Origin: Limisphaerales bacterium
GTDB taxonomy: Bacteria > Verrucomicrobiota > Verrucomicrobiia > Limisphaerales > UBA1100
NCBI GenBank assembly: GCA_014382585.1
Contig: JACNJL010000055.1
Coordinates: 1 to 39,485, forward strand
Length of the DNA stretch: 39,485 nt
Direction of reading: 5' to 3'
Shown: one piece after another, positions 1 to 7,970 of the stretch
Layout of the letters: the number at the start of each line of letters is the position of its first letter
How positions within the stretch are numbered: the first letter of the stretch is position 1
Position numbers and translations under genes: made by a program
The notes under the pieces: generated by a model
Database searches by the model: none
What the model was told of the DNA's origin: nothing
What the model saw: only the letters and a program-made list of their open reading frames with translations

Positions 1-80
1 AACGCGCACTGCCAAGGACGTGAGCATGGCGATGTATTCCAAAGGCTTCGCGTGGAGGTGGAATGCAATCTATAAATCGC

Positions 81-428
81 CTATTGGGTCCGCCCATCTC
101 CGATATAACCTTTCCGTTTATTTTCCCAGGCTTCCCGACTTCCTCCAATCCCATCGTCAACCTTCCTTCGCTGCTCCTCGGGAATTTTATTTTTCGGATC
201 CGGTTTTGTGTGGGGAATTGTTCCTGAAAAGGATGGGGGTGGGGTTGATTTTTTTGATAAGTAATCCAAAGACACCTTTGGGTGTCTTTGGATTTGGCTC
301 CGGAGTTTCTTTTTGACCAAAACCCATCCTTTTCCATTAGGATGTGCCTTCAAGACCTTACCCGATTGCTTAGCGGCAGCTTGTGCTTCTTTGTAATCTT
401 TGAAATACACTGTTATTATTCTTTCCAC
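81..428 (-). CDS. Small basic hypothetical protein (115 aa)
   Basis: I do not recognise this family. The first 40 residues look like a genuine folded segment (TVYFKDYKEAQAAAKQSGKV, then an HPNGKGWVLVKKK stretch), and the remainder is charged and proline-rich, suggesting a disordered tail. There is no signal peptide or transmembrane segment. The start is GTG at 428; no strong ribosome-binding site is visible. A perfect 13-bp inverted repeat (264-276 with 281-293) lies inside the coding region, which is unusual and might instead mean that the true coding region ends earlier or that the gene is decaying. Role unknown; the call as a gene rests on amino-acid composition only. Confidence 0.5.
   Translation of the reverse strand: MERIITVYFKDYKEAQAAAKQSGKVLKAHPNGKGWVLVKKKLRSQIQRHPKVSLDYLSKKSTPPPSFSGTIPHTKPDPKNKIPEEQRRKVDDGIGGSREAWENKRKGYIGDGRTQ
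264..293. repeat. Perfect 13-bp inverted repeat (hairpin)
   Basis: The arms ATCCAAAGACACC (264-276) and GGTGTCTTTGGAT (281-293) are exactly complementary around a 4-nt loop. A run of T lies on the left side (247-255) rather than directly after the stem, so it is not a textbook terminator. It lies within the putative small gene on the minus strand. Confidence 0.6.
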
Positions 429-735
429 TCTCGGGCATGGGTGTCTTGCCAGTCGTCAAATCTCAACTGATGCTGGGGTCAGGTTACGTTTGGGTGCATG
501 GAACGCAACAATCAATTAACCGCTCCGCCGCTTGGATTAGGATCAGACCGGAACAAACGACGAAGCGATTAGTGCATGAATTAAAGGCCGAAGAATTTAA
601 CGTCGTCGTATTTCATCAACAGCATTGCTTTCGAATCTTGTTTGACCTGGGAACCCAGCACGCGGCTCCAGGTTTCAAAGAGTTGTTTATTTTCTTTGTG
701 ACGATTCACTGATCTCTGGCACTGCTTAACGCGCT
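429..735. other. Intergenic stretch without a confident gene
   Basis: Between the divergently placed small gene and the cytochrome gene I see no signal peptide that could belong to the cytochrome in any plus frame. A short minus frame from GTG at about 711 to a stop near 595 encodes about 38 plausible-looking residues (it begins VNRHKENKQLFETWSRVLGS), but nothing supports it further. The promoter of the cytochrome gene should lie here, but no clear -35/-10 pair stands out. Confidence 0.4.
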
Positions 736-1854
736 GTGATGCTTAAAGCCGTGAAAGAGGAGGAAGCCGTCCTGAAGGCTTGGTGGGCCTGCCGCAGCAA
801 AATCCTGCGCAAACTCGAACATCATCTCTACACCGGTGACGCGTTTAAAAAGGAAGAAATGGAGCCATTGGCAAAAGAGTTCGGCTGGTTGAACGCCAAG
901 GCGGGACTCATTGAAGCCCGTGCATTTGCCGAGGTGGAAGATACTCTGACCCATGCGCAATGGAGGCATCTCCGATCGCTGCGGCAAAACCCCGGCCTCG
1001 CCTCCAAGAGTGGGCAAAACCGCAAACGCGGCCGACTTCCCGGGCTCAGCCGTGAACTGGCAGCGCAATATGAAGACCTCTACGCAAAGGCGTTCACTTG
1101 GCTGACTGGAACCATGAAAGACAACCAAACCATTCCGCTGGGTCAACCGGCGCAGTTTTTTGGTTTTGTTTCCATTCGGCACAAAAGCGGCCATGGCGCC
1201 AGCCGCGGTAAAATCTACAAGCAATTTGCCAACATGCTGAACGCTCACCAACAAACAATCGTGACCAGTGCGATGAAAAAACTTGGGCCACAAACCGAAC
1301 ACTTTATTGCCAAGCGCGATGAACTGTTGGTGGAGATGGCCAAACTGCGGAGTCAGCCCGATACCTTTGATGCCGCCAAATACAAGGCCATGGCGACAGA
1401 GCTGGGGCTCATTGAAATCCGCTGCGGCATGACCGAAGCTCGGGCGTATCACTTGATTCGAAAGGGCATGACCCCAAAACAAACACAACAAATGATGGCC
1501 ATCCGTTCCGAATACATTCTCGATCAAAAAACCATGGAGAACATGACGCTCGCCCAGAGAGGGGCGGCCATCTATAACCTTTGTGCTGCCTGTCATTCCA
1601 ACACGCTAATTGCTCCGGACATTAGCCTTGTTTTTGAAAGCTCTGTTGCTTCAGCCGTGGGCTATGAATATTCTCCCGCCATGAAACAGATGGCGCAAGG
1701 CGATGCGCGTTGGTCCACGGAATTACTGGATCAATTTTTGGCAGCACCAACCAAGACTGTGCCCGGCACGAAGATGGGCTTTCAGGGACTGTTGAATGAA
1801 ACCGATCGTCAGGCGATTATCAGTTACCTCAAAGCATTGAAGGCTCAGAAATAA
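736..1854 (+). CDS. CpxP/Spy-like tandem domain fused to class I cytochrome c
   Basis: A 372-residue protein. Residues 17-85 and 190-257 are an internal duplication: each half ends in an LTxxQ-like motif (LTHAQ at 71-75, MTPKQ at 245-249) and shares the pattern (G)LIE.R.G..EARA, as in the periplasmic CpxP/Spy fold. Residues 275-372 are a class I cytochrome c with heme motif CAACH (283-287) and axial-Met segment PGTKMGF, like the c2/mitochondrial type. It would act as a periplasmic electron carrier. The oddity is the N-terminus: GTG 736 or ATG 739 directly follows an in-frame TAA (727-729), and there is no signal peptide, although heme attachment to c-type cytochromes needs export. The 5' end may be truncated or frameshifted. 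The next gene begins 11 nt downstream, so the two are probably cotranscribed. Confidence 0.8.
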   Translation: MMLKAVKEEEAVLKAWWACRSKILRKLEHHLYTGDAFKKEEMEPLAKEFGWLNAKAGLIEARAFAEVEDTLTHAQWRHLRSLRQNPGLASKSGQNRKRGRLPGLSRELAAQYEDLYAKAFTWLTGTMKDNQTIPLGQPAQFFGFVSIRHKSGHGASRGKIYKQFANMLNAHQQTIVTSAMKKLGPQTEHFIAKRDELLVEMAKLRSQPDTFDAAKYKAMATELGLIEIRCGMTEARAYHLIRKGMTPKQTQQMMAIRSEYILDQKTMENMTLAQRGAAIYNLCAACHSNTLIAPDISLVFESSVASAVGYEYSPAMKQMAQGDARWSTELLDQFLAAPTKTVPGTKMGFQGLLNETDRQAIISYLKALKAQK

Positions 1855-1865
1855 CTACTCCATTT

Positions 1866-3032
1866 ATGAAATCTCTTTGCTTCCTGTTTTTGGCCCTGTT
1901 GTGGGCCGGGCCGTTGCACGCGCAGCAGCCTTCGGAAAAACAACTGGCTGACTGGCTGAAGCGCTTTCCTGCGGCGGACGCCAATAAGGACGGCCAGTTG
2001 ACGATTGCCGAAGCCAGCGCGTTTCGGGATCAACTCAAGAACGGCCGTGCGCAGGCGCAACGTGGTGCGCCCCGTCAATTTACCGTGGATCCCGGCTGGG
2101 CCAAGGCGCCGGAGTTTCCCAAGCACGCGTTGATGTACCAGAGCCCGGCGGAGCTGAAGAAGCGCGGCCCCATCCGTAGTTTCCCCAAGACCGAAGGCGT
2201 GCTCCGAATTGTCGGCACAGGGCACAGTTTCATGATGCCGGGCTATCGCACATTGCCGGCCATCTGCAAGGCGGCGGGGTTTGAGCAGCCGCTGCATCTG
2301 CACACCGGCGGCGGCATGACCGGCAGCACGCGTTACAAGTGGGAACAGGAAAACGGCATCTTCCAATTCGACCAACGCCCGCGCCCGGTGCTGTTGCCCT
2401 CCATCGCCAACGCGAAATGGGAGGCCATGATGTGGGGGCCGTACTTCAATGATCGGCCGGCCTATTATCTGTGCTGGATGGATTTTTGTCTGAAGTACAA
2501 TCCGGGCATGAAGTTTTATCTCTCCGACGCCTGGCCACAGCTCTACCAACTCGGCCCCAATCCGCCCAAGAGCGAGCAAGCGCTCACGGCCAAGGTGTGG
2601 CAGCGGTTGGGCAAACAAAAAAATGTGCAGTCCAAGCAACTGGTGGACACATTGAACAAAAAACATCCCGGCACGGTGTTCATCATGCCGACCTCCGATG
2701 CCATGGTGTTGGCGGCCGAATATTATTTGCGCGGCGAATTGCCCGGAGTGCAGGGCCTACACAAATCCGTTGGCGGGAAGGACCGCTCTCTTTGGCGCGA
2801 TCGCCTCGGCCATCTCGGGCCGGGCTTCGATCGGCTGGAAGGTTATGTTTTCTATGCCACCCTTTATGGCCGCTCGCCCGAGCTGATTGAAGGCGATATC
2901 GCGTTCGGCGGCGACAAGGAATTTCCCAGCCGCGCCCTCGACCGCACCTTCCGCAAGATCGCCTGGCAAGCCGTCATCAACCACCCGCTTTCCGGCGTAA
3001 CAGATCAGGACGCCGACGGGGTGGGGGATTGA
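1866..3032 (+). CDS. Secreted EF-hand/SGNH-hydrolase-like protein
   Basis: A 388-residue secreted protein. A signal peptide covers residues 1-19 (MKSLCFLFLALLWAGPLHA). An EF-hand-like calcium loop follows (DANKDGQLTIAE, about residues 38-49). The core carries GTGHSFMMPGYRTLP at about 118, resembling the first SGNH-type hydrolase block, but a complete catalytic triad cannot be assigned by eye. The C-terminus ends in a calcium-type acidic motif (TDQDADGVGD), similar to the start of a thrombospondin type 3 repeat, and stops there. ATG at 1866 follows the cytochrome gene by 11 nt. It may act on an extracellular ester or polysaccharide, but the substrate is unknown and hydrolase activity is an inference. 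Confidence 0.75.
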   Translation: MKSLCFLFLALLWAGPLHAQQPSEKQLADWLKRFPAADANKDGQLTIAEASAFRDQLKNGRAQAQRGAPRQFTVDPGWAKAPEFPKHALMYQSPAELKKRGPIRSFPKTEGVLRIVGTGHSFMMPGYRTLPAICKAAGFEQPLHLHTGGGMTGSTRYKWEQENGIFQFDQRPRPVLLPSIANAKWEAMMWGPYFNDRPAYYLCWMDFCLKYNPGMKFYLSDAWPQLYQLGPNPPKSEQALTAKVWQRLGKQKNVQSKQLVDTLNKKHPGTVFIMPTSDAMVLAAEYYLRGELPGVQGLHKSVGGKDRSLWRDRLGHLGPGFDRLEGYVFYATLYGRSPELIEGDIAFGGDKEFPSRALDRTFRKIAWQAVINHPLSGVTDQDADGVGD

Positions 3033-3208
3033 TTTGGCCTGAACAGTTTCGGCGCGAGTATTGGATATTGGGGGCAAGGGGGATTTTGCCCCATTTTTGT
3101 ATGACCGAGCGTTAGGTCGTCACGTACGATCTGTTCCACGCGTTTCACCTTTCCCATTTATTGCATGTCCGCGTGAGCAGTTACCGTTGCTCACGCCCCC
3201 AATTCACG

Positions 3209-3348
3209 AGCACCCTGTAAGGGTGCGGTATAGAGCCAACGTTTTACAGCGCCCCTACAGGGCGCGACATTGTGTTGCCGTTGTCCCCGGGCTAAAGCCC
3301 GGGGCTACAATTGCTGAACCACTGCGTGGTTCAACCAGTGGTTTTTTC
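3209..3348 (+). repeat. 140-bp dispersed palindromic repeat, copy 1
   Basis: This copy matches 6180-6319 over 140 bp with four mismatches. It is built of consecutive short hairpins: CACCCTgtaAGGGTG, GCGCCCctacaGGGCGC, CCCCGGGCtaaaGCCCGGGG, and ACCACtgcGTGGT followed by ACCAGTGGT, ending in a T run. The structure resembles REP/BIME-type elements scattered in intergenic regions. No RAYT transposase gene is in the window. Confidence 0.85.
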
Positions 3349-3435
3349 GCCCCTCTCCCCCTCTCCCCCTCTCCCTCTCCCCCTCTCCCTCTCTGCCCTT
3401 CTGCCTCTCTGCCCTTCTGCCTTTCCCCGCCCCGG
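3349..3435 (+). repeat. Polypyrimidine (CCTCTC-type) tract
   Basis: A low-complexity run made almost only of C and T (repeated CCCTCTCC and CTGCCTTCT units) directly follows repeat copy 1. A similar but different CTCCTC tract follows copy 2 (6320-6360), so the tract seems linked to the repeat unit. Confidence 0.75.
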
Positions 3436-3498
3436 CACGTGCGCATTTGCTTTGATTTCGATTCATTGCCCGTCAAAATACGGCAACCGATTTCTCGT

Positions 3499-5985
3499 AT
3501 GAAAACACTTTGCATCATTTGGTTGGGCCTTGTTGTGGCACTCGTTTGGCCAAGCGCTCTGCAGGCGGCGGAGTTGGAAACTGACCTGCTTGTGGTCGGC
3601 GGGACGGAGAGCGGTTGTGCAGCGGCAGTGCAGGCGGCTCGCATGGGGGTGAAACGGATTGTGCTCGTCAACGACATCGATTGGCTGGGCGGCCAGTTCA
3701 GCGCCGAAGGGTTGGGCGCGATCGACGAGAATCGCGCGCACGGTTACAACGGCAAAGTGCCGATCCCGCGCTCGGGAATTTTCCGCGAGGTCATTGACGC
3801 CATCGAGGCGCGTAACGCCAAGTTGTACGGCGGCATCCGGCGCCCCGGCAACACGCGCGTGATCACCACCAGTCGGCCCAAGGAATCAGAGGCGGTCTTT
3901 CGCGAACTGCTCGCACCGTACGAACAGACCGGCCAACTGCGACGGGTTTCGCATTATCGATTGGAGAAGGTGCTGGTCGAAAATCACCGCGTTTTGGGAG
4001 CGGTGTTTCGATCCAACACGACGGACCAGACCCTGACGGTGCGGGCGCGGTTGACGATTGATGCCAGCGATTGGGGCGATGTGATTCAAGGCAGCGGTGC
4101 CCAATGGAATGCCGGGCAAGATGCTCAGGCGAAATACGGCGAGCCCAATGCGCCGGCCAAGGCGGAGCCAAGCACCGACCTGAATCCCATCACCTGGTGC
4201 ATGATTCTTGAGGAGCGCCCCGAGAAGACGCTGTTCCCCAAACCGGCCGGCTACGACCCGCATTATTTCAATAAACTCTGGGGCTGGATCGGCGAGGACT
4301 TTGCCTACACCACGCGCCGGCTGGTCGATGGGCACGGCTTCAAGCAGATTGATCACCCCGATATTCTGCTGATCAATAATCCGTCCATTGATTATCCGCT
4401 GGATGTCTACCCTGCCGCTGTCGCCGCCGCGCTGGAAGCCACTGAGCCGGGGGCCTCCAAAAAAAACCTCGTGGCCATGACGCCGCGGCAACGTGAGATT
4501 GTGTTCGCCGATGCGCGCCGGCATACATTGAAATATTATCATCATCTGCAAACGAATTTCCCAAAGTTTCAATTCATGGCGCGCAGCGAGGAATTCGGCA
4601 CAAAGGACAAGCTGCCGCCCAAGCCGTACATTCGCGAAAGCCTCCGGCTGGTGGCCCGGCATGTGGTGCGCGAACAGGAAGTAACGGGCTTCGCCAGCCG
4701 TTCCGGCTACGCCACCACGATGTTTCCGGACGCGGTATTTTCCTGGCAGTTCGAGATGGATTTCCACCCCACCCGCCGCGCCTGGACCACCGATCAAGGC
4801 GAGCGCGGTCCGTGGGAAGCGGTGTTCCGCGGCAACCGCCGATTCGGTCGCGGCGGCACGGGGCGTAGTGTGTTTCCGCTGCGCGCATTGGTGCCGCAAG
4901 GCGTACACGGCCTCTTGGCCGCCCAGAAAAACCTCGGCTACTCCAGCATCGTCGGGTCTTCCTGCCGCTTGCATGATCAATCCATCCACGCCGGGCAGGC
5001 CAGCGGCGCGGTGGCCGCCGTCAGCCTGCGTCATCAGATGGATCCCGCCGATCTGCCGTTCCAACGTCCACACCTCGCGGAAATCTGGAGGGGCCTCTTG
5101 GAGGTGAAAACCGGCGCGCCATTGGCGATTTGGCCCTTTGCAGATGTCGATCCGTACGACCGCAACTTTGTCGCCATCCAACAACTGGCCCTGCGCCGGC
5201 TGCTGCCGTTGACCGCCACCGAGACCTCCTTTCGCCCGGATCAACCCGCTTCGCCCGTCTGGATTTCAGCCGTAGTCGCCACCGTGAACAAGGCGGGATA
5301 CAAGCCGCCGCAGATCACCGTGACCCGGACGGAAAAACGCCGGAACATTGCGCGCCTTGTTTGGGATCATATCCGAACCCAACCTCTCCCCACCCGCAAG
5401 CGGCAATCGAAAACCGATGCGGATGGCGACGGCATCCCGGATACCGCCGACCCGCTGCCCTTCACCGCCGGCTGGAAATCCTGGAAACGCGATTCTACAA
5501 GTGACGGGTTGCCCGATCCATTACCGACCGGCACCAAGGTGATTCGGGCGATCAATTTCACCACCAAAACCGGCAACACACCGGCCGATTTCATCAATGA
5601 CATCGGCGGCCGATTCAACAAACAAACCGGCTTCGGCTGGCAACGCGACCTCACCGCTAGCACGCGGCTGCGGACGGTCGACAACAACTCTCTGCGCAGC
5701 GGATTCATCTTCACCCGCAGCCATGACGTGTGGGAATGCGTCCTGCCCAACGGCCGGTATTGGATCGAGCTTTCGATAGGCGACGCGGATCACGAACAAT
5801 TCGGCCAAAACGTCACCCTCGAAGGCCAGCCCGTGCACCGTAACCTCACTACCGCCAGCGGATTCTTCGCCGAGAAACGGCTCCCCGTGGAAATTCAGGA
5901 TGGCAAGCTCACCCTCGAGATCGGCCTCAAAGACAGCAAAACCAACACCTGCATCAACTGGCTCCGCATCCAGCCCCGGCCCTAA
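3499..5985 (+). CDS. Secreted FAD-dependent oxidoreductase with TSP3 linker and C-terminal beta domain
   Basis: An 828-residue protein. A signal peptide ends near residue 23 (PSALQAAELETD). The dinucleotide-binding motif VVGGTESGCAAAVQAARMG (about 32-50) and LGGQF, typical of the FAD_oxidored (PF12831) family, mark the flavin domain. At about 638-652 comes a thrombospondin type 3-like calcium repeat (DADGDGIPDTADPLPF) and then a second short one. The last ~150 residues form a beta-rich domain with malectin/CBM-like features (RAINF, NGRYWIELSIGD, NWLRI). I chose ATG 3499 because the open frame upstream reads through the palindromic repeat and pyrimidine tract. It probably oxidises an extracellular or periplasmic substrate, perhaps a sugar; the substrate is not visible. 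Confidence 0.85.
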   Translation: MKTLCIIWLGLVVALVWPSALQAAELETDLLVVGGTESGCAAAVQAARMGVKRIVLVNDIDWLGGQFSAEGLGAIDENRAHGYNGKVPIPRSGIFREVIDAIEARNAKLYGGIRRPGNTRVITTSRPKESEAVFRELLAPYEQTGQLRRVSHYRLEKVLVENHRVLGAVFRSNTTDQTLTVRARLTIDASDWGDVIQGSGAQWNAGQDAQAKYGEPNAPAKAEPSTDLNPITWCMILEERPEKTLFPKPAGYDPHYFNKLWGWIGEDFAYTTRRLVDGHGFKQIDHPDILLINNPSIDYPLDVYPAAVAAALEATEPGASKKNLVAMTPRQREIVFADARRHTLKYYHHLQTNFPKFQFMARSEEFGTKDKLPPKPYIRESLRLVARHVVREQEVTGFASRSGYATTMFPDAVFSWQFEMDFHPTRRAWTTDQGERGPWEAVFRGNRRFGRGGTGRSVFPLRALVPQGVHGLLAAQKNLGYSSIVGSSCRLHDQSIHAGQASGAVAAVSLRHQMDPADLPFQRPHLAEIWRGLLEVKTGAPLAIWPFADVDPYDRNFVAIQQLALRRLLPLTATETSFRPDQPASPVWISAVVATVNKAGYKPPQITVTRTEKRRNIARLVWDHIRTQPLPTRKRQSKTDADGDGIPDTADPLPFTAGWKSWKRDSTSDGLPDPLPTGTKVIRAINFTTKTGNTPADFINDIGGRFNKQTGFGWQRDLTASTRLRTVDNNSLRSGFIFTRSHDVWECVLPNGRYWIELSIGDADHEQFGQNVTLEGQPVHRNLTTASGFFAEKRLPVEIQDGKLTLEIGLKDSKTNTCINWLRIQPRP

Positions 5986-6004
5986 CCGCAGCGGGAAACC
6001 ACAA

Positions 6005-6058
6005 GAGGGACGAGGTGGAACTCGTCCCTCCCGGGAGGGGCAAGTTCCACCTTGCCCC
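6005..6058. repeat. Paired hairpin element with complementary loops
   Basis: Hairpin one has arms GAGGGACGAG (6005-6014) and CTCGTCCCTC (6021-6030) with loop GTGGAA. Hairpin two has arms GGGGCAAG (6037-6044) and CTTGCCCC (6051-6058) with loop TTCCAC. The loops are mutually complementary and the element as a whole is a near-palindrome centred on CTCCCGGGAG. It probably also ends transcription of the FAD gene. Confidence 0.7.
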
Positions 6059-6179
6059 ATTTTATTTACTCGACGGGCTCAACAAACATTCCATTCCGCT
6101 CACACCCACAAACCGCCGCGTAGTGACGGGGCAATTATAGCCCCACACTTCAGTGTGGGGTAAATGCCCGTAAACACAA

Positions 6180-6319
6180 AGCACCCTGCAAGGGTGCGGT
6201 ATAGAGCCAACGTTTTACAGCGCCCCTACAGGGCGCGACATTGTGTTGCCGTTCTCCCCGGGCTAAAACCCGGGGCTACAATTGCTGAACCACTGCGTGG
6301 TCCAACCAGTGGTTTTTTC
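6180..6319 (+). repeat. 140-bp dispersed palindromic repeat, copy 2
   Basis: Same length and orientation as 3209-3348 with four substitutions, two of which fall in hairpin stems or loops. A CTCCTC-rich tract (6320-6360) follows it. Together the two copies bracket the FAD oxidoreductase gene. Confidence 0.85.
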
Positions 6320-6389
6320 TCTTCTCCTCCTCTCCTCCTCTCCTCCTCTCCTCCTTTCCCGATTAACTCTCCGCGCCTCCGCGTACGCA

Positions 6390-6418
6390 TAAAAAAACCC
6401 GCACTGTTTTGTGCGGGT
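6390..6418 (-). terminator. Rho-independent terminator of the 9551-6488 operon
   Basis: On the minus strand a perfect 8-bp stem (ACCCGCAC/GTGCGGGT, 6397-6404 with 6411-6418) is followed directly by seven T residues (complement of 6391-6397). It lies 70 nt after the stop of the beta-propeller gene. Confidence 0.8.
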
Positions 6419-6454
6419 GAAGGTTGATGGTACGGCGGGGTTCCAACCTGCCGC

Positions 6455-6475
6455 GGCGCGCTGAGACAGCGCGCC
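6455..6475. repeat. GC-rich 9-bp hairpin
   Basis: Arms GGCGCGCTG (6455-6463) and CAGCGCGCC (6467-6475) are perfectly complementary around a 3-nt loop, 12 nt past the stop of the minus-strand propeller gene. It lies inside that gene's 3' untranslated region. Confidence 0.55.
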
Positions 6476-6487
6476 CTTCCTAGGCGA

Positions 6488-7951
6488 TTATTTCGGAATT
6501 TCGTTCAGCGTGTAATACGCATTCGGGTGCAGGAGTGGAAGGCCGTCCTTGGAGCGGATGCCGCCGGACACGAGATGGTGCACGTGCCCTTTCACGAGGC
6601 CTTCGACCTTGATGTGGACGCTCTTGTTGTCCGCTGCCACCGTGGCGGAGGTGACCTTGGGCGTCACGTGGTCGACTTCCGGACTGCCGTAGCTGGATTG
6701 CAGAATGTAGGTCCACGCTTTCATGGAATAGCTGGCCACATCGCCGGCGGTCTTGGGATCGACCTCGTGGGTGAAGGTCAGCTCGAAGCCGTCGGGTTTG
6801 GCGCGCATTTCATGGATTTCGAACGGCACTTTACCGGTCCAGGTTACGCGATCGAGCGCGAACCGTTTGCCGCCGCGGGCGCCCCAACCGCGATCGCTGC
6901 CGCCCACGAAGAGGGCGCCGCTGGGATCGTAGTAGGAGGGAATGTTGCCCGAGCCGAAGCCGGTCATGAACAGGATCGCCGCGCCTTGATAGACGCCGTT
7001 GACCTTTTCCAACACCACGCGGCTGACGTTTGAGTGGCTTTGATCACTGACAAGCAGTTGATTCTTGAACGGCCCAAACTTGTCGTTGTTGGCGAAGGCA
7101 AACCCGCTGGTGGAATTGCCGAGCTTGGCGTGCGGCAGCACGCAGGCCGGCGGAACGTATTCCTTCACACGCTCGCGCTCCACGGGGATGCGGCTTTTGC
7201 TGTTGGGCACCACGGGCGGGTTGGGGCCCATGTGCTTTTTCACGAGCGGCAGATCCCACCACTTGTAGCTGGCCGGATGGCTCTGAAACGAGCCCGCCTT
7301 CAGGTGCTTCAACGAGCTGGAGCCATTCCACGGGCCCTGGTTGTCCGAGTAAAACACATCGCCGAGATGGTTCAGACCAATGCCGCCGGGGCTGCGAATG
7401 CCGCTAGCGGTGGGGATCATCTCGCCTTTCTTGTTCACGCGCACACACCAGCCGCGGTAAGGAGTGTTGCTGTTGAAGGAACCGGTGAGACACAGGACCA
7501 CCCACATGTTGCCTTCGGGATCAAATTGCGATCCAAAGGCGTACTCGTGGTAATCGCCGTTGATGCCCCAGCCGTCGGTGAAGGTTTCAAAGACATCCGC
7601 ACGACCGTCGCCGTCCTCGTCCTTGATGCGCGTTACTTCGCAGCGTTGCGTGGCGTACAGCCAGCCGTCGCTCCAGTGAATACCAAGCGGCTCGTGCAGG
7701 CCACGGGCAAAGAGCTTCACCTTCATGTCGTCCGCCTTGCCGAGCGGATTGCTAACGGTGTAGATATCGCCGCGGCGGGTGCTGACAGCGAGGTTGCCGT
7801 TGGGCAGCATGGCAATGCCGCCGGCTTCGAGCACGACCTTTTCCGGCAACGGCACGCGGGTGAACTTGTAGTAGTCCTCCTGCTTCGGCTGAGCCTGAGT
7901 GGTGAAACCGGCCAGCAGCAGGCCGGCGATCAGTGTAAGTTTTTTCATCAT
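6488..7951 (-). CDS. Secreted beta-propeller (PVC-type sugar dehydrogenase-like) protein
   Basis: A 487-residue protein. It has a signal peptide (MMKKLTLIAGLLLAGFTTQA), then six-bladed-propeller style repeats: GGIAMLPNGNLAVSTRRGDI, LHEPLGIHWSDGWLYATQR, IRSPGGIGLNHLGDVFYSDN and GSGNIPSYYDPSGALFVGGS. This is the NHL/SGL-type propeller common in Planctomycetota and Verrucomicrobiota cytochrome-linked dehydrogenases; PQQ or heme binding is not evident. An EF-type acidic loop (DEDGDGRADVFE) is also present. ATG 7951 was chosen because AGGAG lies about 7 nt upstream. It follows the cytochrome c/PA14 gene after 19 nt and probably accepts electrons to or from it. Substrate unknown. Confidence 0.8.
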   Translation of the reverse strand: MMKKLTLIAGLLLAGFTTQAQPKQEDYYKFTRVPLPEKVVLEAGGIAMLPNGNLAVSTRRGDIYTVSNPLGKADDMKVKLFARGLHEPLGIHWSDGWLYATQRCEVTRIKDEDGDGRADVFETFTDGWGINGDYHEYAFGSQFDPEGNMWVVLCLTGSFNSNTPYRGWCVRVNKKGEMIPTASGIRSPGGIGLNHLGDVFYSDNQGPWNGSSSLKHLKAGSFQSHPASYKWWDLPLVKKHMGPNPPVVPNSKSRIPVERERVKEYVPPACVLPHAKLGNSTSGFAFANNDKFGPFKNQLLVSDQSHSNVSRVVLEKVNGVYQGAAILFMTGFGSGNIPSYYDPSGALFVGGSDRGWGARGGKRFALDRVTWTGKVPFEIHEMRAKPDGFELTFTHEVDPKTAGDVASYSMKAWTYILQSSYGSPEVDHVTPKVTSATVAADNKSVHIKVEGLVKGHVHHLVSGGIRSKDGLPLLHPNAYYTLNEIPK

Positions 7952-7970
7952 CAAATCTCCTTAAACAGTT

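Larger units (their letters stand above)
3033..3498. other. Intergenic region with palindromic repeat and pyrimidine tract
   Basis: This 466-bp gap lies between the EF-hand gene and the FAD oxidoreductase. It holds the first copy of the 140-bp palindromic repeat (3209-3348), followed by a long pyrimidine-rich tract (about 3349-3435). An open frame runs through it into the FAD gene, but it is low-complexity and translates the repeat, so I do not regard it as coding. Confidence 0.7.
5986..6487. other. Intergenic region rich in hairpin repeats
   Basis: This 502-bp region lies between convergent genes. It contains a paired hairpin element (6005-6058), a hairpin at 6141-6160 with outer arms GGGCA/TGCCC, the second 140-bp repeat (6180-6319), a CTCCTC tract (6320-6360), a minus-strand terminator (6390-6418) and a GC-rich hairpin (6455-6475). 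I see no gene in it. Confidence 0.75.

Noticed and set aside
1-75. Possible gene edge at the left end: a plus frame ending TAA at 75 or a minus frame (HLHAKPLEYIAMLTSLAVRV)
   Set aside because: Both frames look protein-like but are too short to decide, and neither has a supporting motif.
437-712. 91-residue plus frame before the cytochrome gene
   Set aside because: No ribosome-binding site, family feature or signal peptide; a competing short minus frame covers part of it.
3349-3435. CRISPR array
   Set aside because: The tract is simple C/T sequence without spaced unique spacers or cas genes.
3061-3498. In-frame upstream extension of the FAD oxidoreductase by 146 residues
   Set aside because: It translates the 140-bp palindromic repeat and the pyrimidine tract; a clear signal peptide starts at ATG 3499.
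3886-5244. 452-residue open frame antisense to the FAD gene
   Set aside because: Composition is typical of a shadow frame and the sense gene has recognisable FAD motifs.
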